Below, piece after piece: positions 42,936 to 55,462 of a stretch of DNA of 64,000 bases. The stretch comes from Cycas panzhihuaensis. Its lineage: Eukaryota; Cycadophyta. Location: contig CM041465.1 in the NCBI GenBank assembly GCA_023213395.1, positions 51,839,741-51,903,740 of the forward strand, written 5' to 3'. Both the position numbers and the translations under genes were made by a program. Numbering within the stretch: position 1 is the first letter of the stretch; each line of letters starts with the position of its first letter. The notes below the pieces were generated by a model. That model did no database searches. It worked only from the letters and a program-made list of their open reading frames with translations, and was not told the origin of the DNA.

Positions 42936-43659
42936 TGTTAGCTGCGCGTGAACGCAGAGAGGATTCAGAGGCTCCACATGCCACAGAGCGTAGCTACGCA
43001 AAGAGACGCAGAGAGGATTCTACGAGCCTATACGGTGGGAGATAGTCAAGAAAGCGGCTGCACGCCACACGCCATAGAGAAGACGCAATAATGCAAGTGA
43101 GAGACGCAGGTTTCAGAGGTGAACATAACGGGGGCGTAGCACTTAAACGCAGACACAAATGGCTCAGACTTTGATGGATGGAACAAAGTGGGAGAACAGT
43201 TTGTAAACAAATGGCTATATGTATGTTTATAAGATGATGCACAGTTTGTAAACAAATGGTTGTATATATATGCTGAGATTAAATCAGCACAGAGGTATTG
43301 GTAATAACACTACATATACACATGGACACAAGAAAGCCAGATCACACAAACCACAGATCTATCATGCGTAGAAGAGAATAAAGTATACCAAGACACATAA
43401 ACTTAGCCAAGAACAAAGTAAAAATATATATCAAAGAAATTTATTTATTTATATATTGAATATCAAAGAACGAAGAAGCAGTATTGTTATGCAGACTTCT
43501 AAGCGAGAGATCTTCTTTCACAGTGGATGAAACTCTAATCTGTCTTCTCTAGTGAACAGATGAGCTCGCCAGAATCTTAACAAGCAGTCATATGCATACG
43601 TTTCGTGAGATGCATGAGAAGCTAAATCAGAAAACAGGTAACAGTATCAACTCAACGTG

Positions 43660-43671
43660 GCTCTGATACCA
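43660..43671 (-). repeat. Extra copy of the CoE primer-binding site
   Basis: The minus strand reads TGGTATCAGAGC. The 21 bases GCTCTGATACCAAATGATGG plus A occur here and again exactly 40 bases to the right, so primer site and LTR end are duplicated. Confidence 0.85.
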
Positions 43672-43699
43672 AATGATGGAAAATATATAGCCAGACTAT

Positions 43700-43711
43700 G
43701 CTCTGATACCA
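43700..43711 (-). other. CoE primer-binding site (initiator tRNA-Met)
   Basis: The minus strand reads TGGTATCAGAGC, two bases inside the LTR end. It is the exact 12 base complement known for initiator tRNA-Met in copia elements. Confidence 0.93.
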
Positions 43712-43713
43712 AA

Positions 43714-44047
43714 TGATGGAGCTGGAGGAGTAGATCAGGACATCATAACAATTACATCTTGAGTACAATGGCACTTTCCGATAGAATGGCAATGTTAATA
43801 AACATTAAGGAGGTATTCCCTTCCCTTAAATAGAGAATTCAGGGAGGCGTCGAGCGCCATCATCCTAGTTGCACAACAATTAAGATTAGTTCAAAATATA
43901 TTAAAGAAAATAACGGTGATACGTACCTCAAATGAGTGGTCAGTCTGGGCAGCTGTTGAGTGGCTTAAGGTGCCCTACAGGCCCTCAAAGGTGGCTTTGA
44001 GGGGCCCTAAGTGCTCTGGTACATATACATTGGGATTATTCCCAATA
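43714..44047 (-). repeat. CoE 5' LTR (334 bp)
   Basis: Pairs with 35,745-36,080. The minus-strand start is TATTGGGAATAATCCCAATG, where the other copy has TGTTGGG, a one-base change at the terminus. Confidence 0.93.
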
Positions 44048-44052
44048 CAGGC
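44048..44052. repeat. Target-site duplication, right, CoE
   Basis: CAGGC, identical to 35,740-35,744. Confidence 0.93.
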
Positions 44053-44294
44053 TTCAAACAATTACAAAATTTTAAAATGGACTTGAAAACAGCCTCTCCT
44101 CAACATCAAAAATAGCTCTTAAGAACTTGATAACAGTCCCATAACAAAATATGCATCAGATATAACTTGAAATGATCTTCAACTTGACAAAGTAACGAAA
44201 CAAACACATCAAAAAATTTACAAGACTTGAAAGCTCAAAAACATGAATGACATGTACTAGGATTTACAAGAAATGCTTCCAAGGATTAAACCTT

Positions 44295-44308
44295 GGGCTC
44301 CAATACCA
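44295..44308 (-). other. NaF primer-binding site
   Basis: The minus strand reads TGGTATTGGAGCCC directly after the LTR end CCTAACA. It differs in two bases from TGGTATCAGAGC. Confidence 0.8.
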
Positions 44309-44588
44309 TGTTAGGATTAGTAATGTAACAAGTATATCAAACCTTGATGGTGAGCAACAAAAAGATGAAGTATGTACAAAATAGACACCATGTTGGAGAA
44401 TTGGCCAAAACTCAATTATGAACAAATAAGAGTACATACTTATAGTACAACCTCACCACTAGAGAGAGAACCCCATTGGACTACTTAGAGGTGGCACACA
44501 TATCAAGGTGGCCCACAACTCTAATATAGAATACAAAAGATAGAGAGAGTTTACATAGGGCTAATGGAATTAAGTATTACACCCAACA
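44309..44588 (-). repeat. NaF 5' LTR (280 bp)
   Basis: The minus strand starts TGTTGGGTGTAATACTTAA and ends ACTAATCCTAACA. Pairs with 32,179-32,443. Confidence 0.9.
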
Positions 44589-45230
44589 AAGTCATGGGTA
44601 GAAGGGGCTTAATCAAAACCAAGTAGTAGGGATGATGGATTGTGGAGATCTCATACATACTAAACCTTATTTAGAGTTAATGGTGGGGCAGTTAGATGGG
44701 TCTTAGAACTTGATAAGAGCCTAGACCATGAAAGGGTAGTGTATGAAGATCATAGGCTAATGCCCAGATGAGCAATGCATCGAGGGGTGTTCCTTCAAAT
44801 GGCTACTCTAGTAAAAGATAAAGGTGGATGTAGATTATAGTTTGGGAGCTCCAAGAGATAATCAAGGGCCTTCCAAAAGGACCAAAAGGAGGGGAAGTAT
44901 CCTCATGGGATTGTTCCCTAGGTGTGTAGGAAATAAGAACCACCCATTATGCAAGGGGCTCATAATCCTCAACATCTAACCTAGGATCAATAAGGATGGT
45001 GACGTAACCATAGCTACCTATACCAATAGAGGTGAAGTAAACCAAACCTGGCCTATATAGTGATGGATCCTCATCATGGTAGGAATTGGGCCTTATGAAA
45101 AGTCATCAAGGAAAGGATGGTGCTTATTAAGATCACTATCTCTAGCATCAAAGATAGCTTAGCAAGTAGAGATGTACAAGAGGGTGAAGGCTCATGAGCC
45201 ACAATGTATGCTTATCCTTCATGGATAAAT
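44589..45230 (-). pseudogene. GyD linker after protease
   Basis: The minus strand reads FTSIGIGSYGYVTI and DPRLDVEDYEPLA, like the GyA/GyB segment FAPIGVGSYGY followed by an acidic linker. It is cut by NaF at 44,588. Confidence 0.6.
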
Positions 45231-45580
45231 TTGAGTTACACCCATAAGGAGGAATAGACTACCCCACTACTACCCAACCATGGTCACCCTAGGAGCAAGT
45301 TATAATCAACATCCATGTCTAGGATAATTATGTTAATAGGGATAGTCTCATCTTCAAGAGTAAGAGGTAGGGTTACTATCTCTAAAGGTTCCTTCTCACC
45401 CCTATTATACCCTTGTCATTTTTAAGGGACAAGCTTAAGAGCCTCGATGCTCAATTTCTTGAGCATCTAAATGAGCATGAAATTCACTAAAGAACCATTG
45501 TTTATAACTATTCTCTTTAGGGCATATTCAAGAGTTTTACTTATAATGGTAAAAGGATAGTGCTAATGGCACTCTTACTC
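45231..45580 (-). pseudogene. GyD aspartic protease remnant
   Basis: The minus strand shows RIVINNGSLVNFML (NNG for DNG) and IIILDMDVDYNLLLG, then a TGA where GyA has the Arg of GRPWL. It is collinear with the GyA protease but with many stops. Confidence 0.75.
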
Positions 45581-47830
45581 ATTGATGAGTGGTAGATCAT
45601 GCGAATCAAAGGAAATGACAAGTGGCCCACATGACATGATGGCCATAGAGTGGATGGGGGTAGCCTTTTGACCATGGGTCTCAAGGAGTAGAGCTTGTTA
45701 CTTAAGATAACTTCACAAGATTTCTATCATGGACATGCTTGTGAATATTATGTAGAGCTCCTCAATAATAGAGAAGGTCTTCCCCTCTCCTATAGGTTGA
45801 GGAAGAGCCCTCCTAAAATTATAACACCCTAGTCAAACTAGTATGGTCTTAGGGACAATAAGGATCTCTATAGGGGAAGGATACCCATGGGGTTATTATG
45901 AAGTAGAAGCCTCTTTGATTCCCTTGTCTACTTGGGCATGGGTAACTAGGTAGTCTTGATTAGTCTCTAACATGTGGATGACTAGTTTGCCCTTAACATT
46001 AGAGTAAGAAGAGGAGTTTTGAGCCATAGGTCATATGGGACTATAGGGATAAATTGAGGCCTCACCCTTAGGTTAACCAAATAGGTTAGGAGGGCCCCCC
46101 TCCATTGAGGTTGGATCTATCTATTGCCTCATCATTCTTTTTGTTAAGCAAGTTGCTCTAGAGCCTTATGGCTCAGGAAAGGATCTCAATGGATCAACTA
46201 GTCCAATTTAGGCTTCAAAGAGGATTGTGATGAAGTGTCATGAGGTAGAGCCAACTTGGGATGCTGGGTCTAATAATGGGTATCATCATGAGTGTAATGC
46301 CTATGAACAGAGCACCACCTCTTTTCAAAAGAGGATTTAGACCTTAGTGCTTGGGAAGACTCAAGGCCTTCCTTTGATAGTCCTATAGTTTAGGGTGTTT
46401 GGTGGACTAACCTATAATTGTAGGAGGGAGCTTGTGGCTTTGATGTAGATTGAGATAATTGTAGCTTTAAGTTCCTAATTAATTTCTTAAAAGAGTGAAT
46501 AAAAGATGTGAATAGATCCAAATTCTTATCAATAATATCGATAGAGGGCTTGGATGAGAGTTCTTAGCCCCTTTGGTCATGTGGGGGAGGGAGTGCCTTA
46601 TGTCATGGTGTGTTTCCATTAATCTTCTTGAGAATGACTTGGATCTCAATAGACTCTAGGTCCAACCATTTAGAAATGGCTAAATCATATGTAGTCACTC
46701 TCATCTCGAGGAGCTATGCATGGACCTCAAGGCAAAGTGCATTTATTAAAATATATTTCTTTAAGTCCCTAGGCAATGTAGCCTTGGAGGAGTAAAGAAG
46801 ATCATGAAACCTATGGATGAAGTCTATGTTGAGCCCATCTTCTCTTTATTTAAGAGAGAGAATGGCCTTAGTCCCATGCTTAAATGGCCTCACGACATTA
46901 AAATAATTGACAAATGTGTCAATTAATTATTGGAAGCAATGGATGGAGTGGGTAGAGAGATGGTAAAATCATTTTAGTATTTTCCCATAAACAACCTAGG
47001 AAATGGATTTATGAGTATATTATCATATACCCAATAATCTATACATGCCATGGCAAATACCCCAATATGGTATATGGGATTTTACAAGGAAATTCTATCA
47101 AATTTAGGTACTTTCAAGGGATGGGGGGATAAGTTAATTCTCAAGGCCTCTTGAGAAAGAGGACTAGACCTATAATCCATGAAGGGTTGTGCTCCCAATT
47201 GGTTTAAAGGATTAAATGGGCTATATGGAGGTTGAGGATAATATCTTATTTGACTAGGATATGCAAGGTTCATAGGATAGGGCATATACCATTACTGATG
47301 AGGTGTATAACAAGGAGTAGCATGAGGAATTCTTCTTACCTAATAGGGAGGAGCCATACTAGGGTAGGAATGAGAGGGCTATGGGGGTGGTCAAGAATAA
47401 CTTAAACCCCCATAAGGTAGAATGTGATATAAGGGGTTGCCTTAAACCATTGTCCCTTGGGGAATGGCTATTAAAAAGGGTGGAATTAAAGGTGCCATGA
47501 GTGCCTTTTGAGAGGTATGAGAAGGTCATATTAAACGATGCATATGAGAGGATGGGTATGGAAAAGGGTTTTACCCAAATAGACCCCTAATAGGAGGCAT
47601 AATCATATAGGTGTGGAGGGGATTCATCCCATAGGTCAAGCAAGGATGAGATCCTCCATGCCCCTAATTGATGGGTTGTATATCTAGGTGGGATATATAA
47701 TGAAGGGCCCATGTGATGTGGGTGGGTCCAAATAGATGATCCTCCATCATATCCCCTGTGGCAAGGATGAGGAGGAATGGTTGGAAAAACTAAAGGAACC
47801 AAGGCCATGCTTAGTTAGGAGATTGTGGTG
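45581..47830 (-). pseudogene. gag: GyD gag remnant
   Basis: The minus strand reads a Pro/Tyr-rich N-terminus, then QPFMDYRSSPLSQEALR and HPLKVPKFD (47,090-47,200), close to GyB gag. It continues with a capsid stretch (DFIHRFHDLLYSSKATLP), then SKWLDLESIEIQ. The zinc finger CSVHRHYTHDDTHY (about 46,270-46,315) keeps CX2HX4HX4 but has Tyr for the last Cys. Many stops, most readable as C-to-T decay. Confidence 0.78.
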
Positions 47831-48400
47831 TATAACGATGGAATAAAGGAAGTAGACTAGGTTGCTTGGGGAATGGGTTGAGAAATATCCTAAGATAAAT
47901 TGAGTCCCACCCCAAGTGAGATATTTATAGAAGGTGATGTGGTAATCACATTTGGAGGAATTGATGGGTCAGGAACTTAATCTAGTTTATAAGAGGGATT
48001 GTTTCCACTTTATGAGCGGGAGACCCACCTGAGTTCTAATAAAACCTATCAGACTCATAGGGCGACTATGCTAAATTATTACCTCAATGGGCAAGGTCTT
48101 CATATGGGTATGGTGCCTCATGTTGAGGCCAATCATGGGAATAAGGATCATAAGCCTAATCAAAAGGAAAATTCCCTACCATTGGTGACTCATGGTCACT
48201 TTTAGAAGTAGGTGCATATGGGGGTTCCAAATCCACAAGTGGAAGGCCATGCAAGTGATAGGAGAAATGTTGTATTTGCAGCTTTAATAACACAATTGAA
48301 CATGGGGAATAGAGGTAATAGGCCCTTATACAAATCAAATAAGATGCCCTAGAGAGCAAGAGTGAATAGAAATGAAAGGAAAGGGCCTAGATGTACTAAG
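47831..48400 (-). other. GyD leader or start of gag
   Basis: It contains a 67-codon minus-strand frame (48,156-48,359) of unknown product. The border with the 5' LTR is not clear. Confidence 0.4.
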
Positions 48401-49848
48401 CAACTTCTAGCTAATAAGTCCCTAGTATGGTCACTAGTGAATCACTTTGATAGGTTAGTAATATAGATTGCTACTTCTTTTGTTTATGTGAGAGGCTTAG
48501 GGTGTGAAAGCCTTATGGGAGTAGGCAAATCCTACAATGCTAACTTAAGCATTCATGTGCTTCATGAGTGTGGTTGTAAAGGGGCTATGTGAGTGGCCTA
48601 TGGTGGGAGGCTAAACTAAGGAGCTAGCTACTATATGGATGCACATTTGAATCAACTTATAATTTTGGTTTTTGGGACCTAAGGTCAACTAGGGAGATAA
48701 AGTGTATGTCTAAATGCAACTATATGTTTTTCCTTTTAAATGAAGGTGACCAACCTAACCTAACTATAGTCGTAATATCCCCTTATAGATTTATGACCTA
48801 TAATAATACAATCCTTCCTCATACTTTGGGTTTTATTTTATTTGCATACAAAAGGTTTAGACTCCTACTTCTACTATAATGTAATGCAAATATGGTATGG
48901 TTAAAGGAAGGAGATGTAAATGTTTCCTTTTCTTTTCTTCTTTTTTTTGGGAAAGGGGGAAGTAAAGGAAAACACAAATCTTCTCTTCTTTATTTCTTTA
49001 TTTCTTTTTATTTTATTTTCTTTATTTTCTTTTAAGAAAGAAAATTATAAAGAAAAAGGAGGAGGAAATTAGGCATAAGGTAACTATCATGTAAGCTTTT
49101 CCCCTTCTTCTTTTTTCTCTTAGAGAATGAAATAAAGAAACTTCTTTCCTCTTTTTTGGTTTAAATAAAAATAAAGCAACAAACTAAATGAAAGAAAGTA
49201 TACTTAGAGGAATTAACCATTGTTGGTTATGAAAAGCTTTCCATTAACTTTTTATGAGTTCCCAAGGGGTAAATAGGAATAAATAAAAACCATTATATGG
49301 GTCTAAACCAAATTTGATAGTATTTCTACTTGTTAGATATGCTTATGATAGAAAAAATTAATAGTAAAAGACTCCAAAATAATGATATAAGGAAAAATAT
49401 CATATATTGGCCTTACCTCTTGGTAGATTACCACTGAAAGAATTAGTAAAGAGATGCTCCAAGTGGCTTGGTTGGCAATGGAAGTGACTCATGGCCTTCT
49501 TCTTCCTCCTGTAATAAGGTTAGTAATCTGTGAGAAAGATTACTTTGATAAGACCAACTAGATAGGCATAATATCTCTATAATGTAAAGATAGATTGAAA
49601 GCAAATGAACTAGTGCCAAAAAATAGCAAATAAGAGAGGGAAAATGAGCCTCAAAATGGCTCTTATCGTCCTAAAACATAGTGGGCTTCCTAAGAGTACT
49701 TAGGTGTCACCTTTTCTTTTGCAACTATAGGACCAATAGCGTGTGAAGTAATAAAAAAGAATAAGGAAATAAATTATTGTGTAAAAGATATATGATGCTA
49801 AAAGAAAACTCAAATCCCACCAATTTACATGAAGTGTACCATGAAAAT

Positions 49849-50340
49849 TATTAGATATATTGAACACTTTGCAAGTGTTACATGGGTATAGGTATTATAC
49901 TTGAGCCCCTTTGTGGGGTCTGGGGGCCCATTGTAGGGCCCTCAATTGGGGGGTCTGGGGGCCTAGCCACCCTCTAGGTAGGGCTTCGAGGGTGGGAGCC
50001 CCCAAGAAAAAATTTTAGGTGTCTTTATTGGCCCAATGGTTTATGCCCACTGTATTGTAAAACTGCAAGGCAGTATCTTGTAATGTTATGTCTATATATT
50101 CTTATATAATGGCACATGTAACATATGAACATGATGTAATGGTCATGGATGAATCGAGGAGAAGAGTTGGGGTTCATCTCTATAATTATTTAGCTGTTGC
50201 TCAAATTAATAAAAGGTTTATGCTTAGACCTAGATCTCCTAGTATTCTTTGTTAAGTGCTTGATTTATTTATGTTATTTATTCTTTGCATAGTTTAGAGT
50301 TATGTTATCACATTGCTTCTCTGGTTATATTTTCTCTTCA
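49849..50340 (+). mobile_element. Solo LTR of the CoG family, opposite orientation
   Basis: It starts TATTAGATATATTGAACAC and ends TTATATTTTCTCTTCA, matching the CoG LTR over its length (492 bp). Flanks are AAAAT and AAAAA, a near-match of a 5 bp duplication. No internal CoG sequence is attached. Confidence 0.88.
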
Positions 50341-50644
50341 AAAAAGGGAAGGAGAGATCATTAATAAACAAAATACCAATGCTGGGAGGAAGGATTATAT
50401 ATATCCAAGTAGATGGAGGTGGCTAATGGCTGTAATTACTCTTCTCTAAGAGTCTCTAAAGCTGGTTGGTGTAGTGTTTATAAGCTAGCATCAAGAGTGT
50501 GATAGAAAGTAGAGCAAGATTGCCAAATTTTGGTAGCATAATTGTATATTATTTGTCTCTCTTAGTCTCCTCACTTTCAATGGAAAAATATAGGGATTAT
50601 ATACATGAACCTAAGGTGTAAGATGGGTGGTTTTTAGCCTATAA

Positions 50645-51100
50645 TGTGGAAAAAACCTATCAAACTAAATCTATAAGTTTTGCTCATGGTTTGATGTATA
50701 TTCACATGGAAAAGGGTAGATTTAAGTGAGATTTAGCTTCTTAAGCCACCTAAATCTTATAGAGGCTGATGCAATTTGACTAGGACTGAAGAATTAGTAT
50801 TAATGAGTTAATTGTCACCTAAATCTAGGTAAGTAATAGTCATACCATGAATATATTTATGGTATTACAAAAAAATCTATCAAACCAAATCCATAAGTTT
50901 AGCTCATGGTTTGATATAAATCCACATAAGAAAGGGTAAATTTGGGTAAGATTTAGGCTCCTTATCCACCTAAATTTGACAAAGGCTAATTTTGTCTAAC
51001 CAAGACTAAAGAATTGGTATTAATGAGTTGATTATCACTAACAAACCTAAATCTGGGTAGGTGATAGTCATACCATGAATATATTTATGGTATTATGAAC
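50645..51100. repeat. Tandem duplication of a 220 bp unit in GyD LTR
   Basis: CCTATCAAACTAAATC and TCATACCATGAATATATTTA recur about 220 bases apart together with the DNA between them. Confidence 0.85.
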
Positions 51101-51561
51101 ATGTTTGTAGTACCATAAAATATTTCATAGAACCACTGTTGCAGTTAGAATTCCTAGTGGTTTAGTATCAAATGAAGTTTTTTTAATAAAAGACATGTAC
51201 ATTCAATCCAAAGCTTATTAATTAGGAAGTCTAGGTGTAGATGCAATAAAAAATAGGTGGTAGAGAATGAAAATGTGGATCTAGTAAATCTAAATGATGA
51301 GAAAAGAATGTTCTAAAAGAGAAAAAATGACATTTTTTCATGCTTAAAGAGCTTGATGGTTGGACTAATGGCCATTAATCAAAGTCGTACTTATCATCAA
51401 CTATAGAGACATGGGCAAGTAACACAATAAGCAAGTAAAACACAATCCAACTATTTAAAATCATGATATATCAAATTGAATAGAGTGAAAAGAGTAATAA
51501 AGCATACTTTTACTTACTTACATGTTGAAATATTCATATCATTCCTAGGAGTCAGGAAACA

Positions 51562-54500
51562 TATGTCATAGGCATCCCTCATCAATTAGGAGTTAGGATA
51601 ATAACCCCCATACTATTTGAATACCATCTCTTTCTAAATTATATTCCTTTTTTAGTTTGCAACTATTTTTATGCCTTAATTAGTTTATTATTTGTTTACT
51701 GCTTTGTATGTTTCACTTTATTATTATGTGAGTGTCTTATAAGGGAGAATAGAGGCTAAGTATTGTCCATTAAGCTCAAAATGCAATGCCAACTTTTCCA
51801 ATTTTGAAGCTCTATTTACTTTAACTTGTTACCAACTTTGAATTATTGCTCTCTTTTTAGTTTATAGCATCTTTTAGCTATTAGATTTTAGAGTTTTATT
51901 GTATATGATAATATGATAGATGGAGGAATGATCTTAATTATTTTCATATAGGTTTGTGGCTTTTCAAGCAAGTTGGAGACCTCTCTTTCGTACCCACTCT
52001 TTCCACCAAAAGATAGTGCCTACTATGTAGCCATAGTGTTGCTTGAATTTCACCAATATTATAAAAAAGATGACCTAGAAATGTGTGGTATAAACTCATT
52101 TTCATATATTTTCATCTTTCATCAAAATCTTTTTTATCATAACTAAACCTAATAAGCAAAAATATTACCAATTTTTTACTAAAACGTTTATGAATTGATG
52201 CATGTAACTAACCCTATTTTGAGCTATTTAATGACTAAGTTTAATGAAGATTTATATTAGTAAAGAGGTTTATAGTAGTATTTGAAGTGAATCTCAAGTT
52301 TTCTTCTCAAAACCCTTGCCTCATAGATTTTATTTCAAAACAAAAAGACTCTAAATAACCTATTCTAATTTTGATCTCTATTTTAAAAGAAAAAAGTGAA
52401 AGGAGAATGTTGATTGTTTGTTTATCATAATTATTTGCTTCTCCTCTCATCCTTGCATATAGTTAGTATGATTTTAAATGAAAAAGACCATTGAAAAACC
52501 AAATAAAAGAGTTAAAAGTGCATTGCATATTTATTTGACTTTGTGTGTATTTTGTAAAGGCTAGAATGGAGTAAAGATTCCAACTTGGTATGAGTTCTCA
52601 AATCCATGGGGCTAATAGATTTTTATTTTAGTCTAGTTTTTGTTATTTGCATATATTTGAAAGTAGATTATAGCTACATAATTAGTTTTGTTATACACTT
52701 CTCCTAGTCTAATTTAGATTAGGTTCCATTTTTCTATCAAAAGGGGCAATCACTACCTTTCTACATGGCTTTCATCTCTAGAAAAAAGAAGTGGTCTTAT
52801 GCCTTTAGGCAGATCAAGTCCTCTTATCTGTGTTTTAAATAGGCTAGTAAGGGGCATCTATCTTAGCCATGTTCTTATGTATGGGGTGTTGATAGCCAAG
52901 TGAACCTTATTTATCTTATTGAGTATGGTGGCCTCTTTCTTTTTTACCTTAGAAAGTAGGATTTCTATTAGAGTTAAATGCAGGTATTATTAGGTCATCT
53001 CACACTCATGTATGCCAAGTCACTAATATTAATGAGTATCCATCATCTTATCTATAAGCAAATACATCCTATGATCTTGACTCCTTTAGACCTCTTACTT
53101 TGGTTAGTCCTTTCTATCTTCTTCTAGATTGAGTTCACTAAATTAGGGTCATTTAGGAGTTGGATTCAAGTAGGTTAGTACATCATTTTGGGGATTAGTT
53201 ATGTAGGTTAGGCACATAGAAGCAGTTACATTTAGGCACATGCACTCTAACAACTCCCTTAAGAGTTTTTTATGAAGTGTTATTTGGTCCTTCTGAGGAC
53301 ACTTACTATTAGATAGATTGATTTCATCTCAATGCTTTTAGTTTATTATTAATTTACTCTCTTAGTTATTTCATGCATTACTTTTTCACATGCTTCCCTA
53401 AATCACTTATCTAATTAGTTAGACATTTCTTTGTTTTCTTTTAGGTCTTTTACCCCTTTTCCCTTTTCTCTCTTTTAGCACATTATATACACTTGTACAT
53501 TTCCTCTACTAGCTTAGAATACAAACACCTTTTAACCCCACATATTTACCCATGGGATGCACAAATGCCCTTATGAGTCATATATACTTGTACCCTTCTT
53601 GACTTGAACCCCCTCCATCCTGCGAGTCTATTACTAGGTTGTGTTATTCATCCTTTGCCCTTGCATTATTACAATTCAAAGGTTGAACCATTATAAAGTG
53701 AGAGTTATTGGGTATTGTCTTTTCTTAAGAGATTATACTTTAGTATATTTTTAGTTCTTTTTGGTCATATTTGGTACCCTTTATGTGATACTCTTTGTGT
53801 GATTATATTTTATTCTACTAATAAAAACTATTACATTTATTGCTTAATAGTCATTATTATTCCTTTGAGCTTAAATATATTTTAGTATGTGGTAGAATAT
53901 TGAGACAATCACATCCCAATGTTTCCATATATAACACTTCAAAATATGTACAACTAGTTATTAGCTTGAATATTTCATTCTTAAGGGAATATGTTATATT
54001 GAAACTAATGCAAATTAAGATAATAGGGATCTAGTTGTGTTTACCAGGATAAATAACTAAGGGTCTTAGACTTGGTAAACCTATATATACTAGTAGACAA
54101 GTAGTTAGGAGTTAAAAAATATCATAACTAGGATAGAGTGGACATATAACATATTATTTAGGACTTTGATGATTATAGTATACTAAATTATATTGCTAAT
54201 CACTATTAGGATGAACATACCAGCACTCATCAAAATATGGCCTATTTGGTTGCAAATGATTTAGTCAATAGTAAAGGGTCTAAGGCTTCTATAGCTTCTT
54301 CCATTAGTGTAGATGATTAATATAATGGAAAATATAAGGGATAGTCAGAGACAATTTGATAAATATGGGCAATGATATAGGAATAAAAAAATAATGAAAG
54401 ATTTAGGGTTGAGGACTTAATTTTAGGCATTGATATATTTAGGAAATAGGGCCCCATGGGTAATTTTTTTCACATTAACTATAAGTTCTATAATGATTTA

Positions 54501-55462
54501 TTTTATCCTCCTAATGCTAAATAAGTTTCAATCATAATTGAGGCTATGGTAGAACTAAGCAATTAGATGTAAAGGTTAGCAATGATGCATGACCAAATCC
54601 TCAATGTAGATTATAGGTAGGAATAAAGATGAGACACGACTCACCCTAGGTACTAAGAAGGTATACTATATAAATCTATATACAAATACATATTTCTATT
54701 TTTTTCCTTCTCTTTTCTTTTTTTATTAGGGTATATGTACCTTTTTCTTTTTCTTTTCTTTTTAATTATGGGGAGAGTGTCATGTTACATGATAATTTAG
54801 ATGTGGGCCATAGTTACGTCCTTGGGAGTACCTAAACTAGATATCCCTCATTCGTTAAGGTATCACCTTTGTCTCAATTAAAGGTGGGAGATATAAAGTT
54901 CATATAGTCCTAAGGGACCACCTTTATCCAACTCCTAAGAAGGAGTCCTTACCTAGTTATGCTGTCTAACAAGGTATGAATGTAAAATGTGAGGAAAGGT
55001 GTGGATATGAAATGGGGGTAGTAGAATCCACTAACCTATAAAACTGGGCGAAGGAGTTCTTGATTTAGAGCTACATTGACAGTATTTTTAATATCCTTAT
55101 TATGGACTCCTTTCAAATAATATTTTTAACCTTTCAAGTTCTACTAGGATGTGGGAAAGGTTAAGCAAATGGAAAAATGTTGTTCTTTTATTTTGCTCCT
55201 TTTTCTTATTTCTTTTCTTTATCTGTGTCTGCTTTGTTTTGGTTCTTCTTCTTTTGGTCTTGTTTTTTTTTTATAATATATTTTCAACTTTTCTTTTGAA
55301 GAGTAAAAAGATAAACTTAAGAGTGAAAAAAGAAACAAACCATAATACTATAAAATTATAACTTCTTTCTTATTGTAAATGAACCCGTCAGAATGGAAAT
55401 TTTTCTTCTAACTAATCAATGTTTTCTAATACTTTCCTTTAAAATAATCCAAGGGGGAAAAC
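51562..55462. other. 3.9 kb without recognised genes
   Basis: AT-rich DNA with short frames only. One plus-strand stretch near 54,150-54,290 reads HQNMAYLVANDLVNSKGSKA between stops and might be an old coding remnant, but I cannot assign it. Confidence 0.4.
55458..55462. repeat. Target-site duplication, left, NaJ
   Basis: AAAAC, repeated at 60,080-60,084. Confidence 0.88.

Larger units (their letters stand above)
40304..43713 (-). other. CoE long leader (3.4 kb)
   Basis: Unusually long AT-rich leader between primer site and gag. It holds the repeat array at 42,725-42,935. No conserved protein is seen. A more GC-rich patch at 40,480-40,860 has no recognised domain. Confidence 0.6.
35745..44047 (-). 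mobile_element. CoE: Ty1/copia element, best preserved in the window
   Basis: An 8.3 kb element with 334-336 bp LTRs, perfect CAGGC duplications, an exact tRNA-Met primer site, and gag, protease, integrase, RT and RNase H on the minus strand in copia order. RT keeps its YVDD box and protease its DSG. Only scattered stops interrupt it, fitting a fairly recent insertion into NaF. Confidence 0.95.
32179..44588 (-). mobile_element. NaF: non-autonomous LTR element carrying captured gene pieces, split by CoE
   Basis: A 280 bp LTR at 44,309-44,588 with an adjoining primer site, and a matching LTR at 32,179-32,443 with an adjoining polypurine tract, both in minus orientation. Outside CoE the internal DNA (32,444-35,744 and 44,048-44,308, about 3.5 kb) has no gag or pol. 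Instead it holds EB1 exons, another exon-like segment and tandem repeats. The end of the 3' LTR (about 15 bases) and the target duplication are lost. It is a gene-capturing LTR element moved in trans. Confidence 0.8.
24300..51561 (-). mobile_element. GyD: reverse-strand gypsy relative of GyA, split by CoG, NaF (with CoE) and a solo LTR
   Basis: Read on the minus strand: 5' LTR starting at 51,561 (TGTTTCCTGACTCCTAGGAA), decayed gag and protease (about 47,830-44,589), then after the insertions 3' repeats with the GAGCCTAAACTA box, a polypurine tract and a truncated 3' LTR starting at 24,838 (TGTTTCTCAGCTTCTAGGAA). Both LTR starts match the GyA LTR start. RT, RNase H, integrase and PMD are not found, so like GyB it seems to have lost pol. 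Internal order and strand are consistent throughout. Confidence 0.72.
48401..51561 (-). repeat. GyD 5' LTR, with solo LTR inside (left edge approximate)
   Basis: The right edge is firm: plus strand ...GTCAGGAAACA at 51,561, minus strand TGTTTCCTGACTCCTAGGAATG, matching the family LTR start. Length after removing the solo LTR would be about 2.7 kb, close to the family's 2.5 kb. The left edge is judged only from where gag-like DNA begins. Confidence 0.55.

Noticed and set aside
42567-43001. 144-codon minus-strand frame in the CoE leader
   Set aside because: It is generated by the tandem array (repeated YTRL and LLYSAY-type words) and has no domain.
43660-43711. GCTCTGATACCA words that look like parts of tRNA genes
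   Set aside because: They are 12 base primer-binding sites next to LTRs; no tRNA cloverleaf can be drawn around them.
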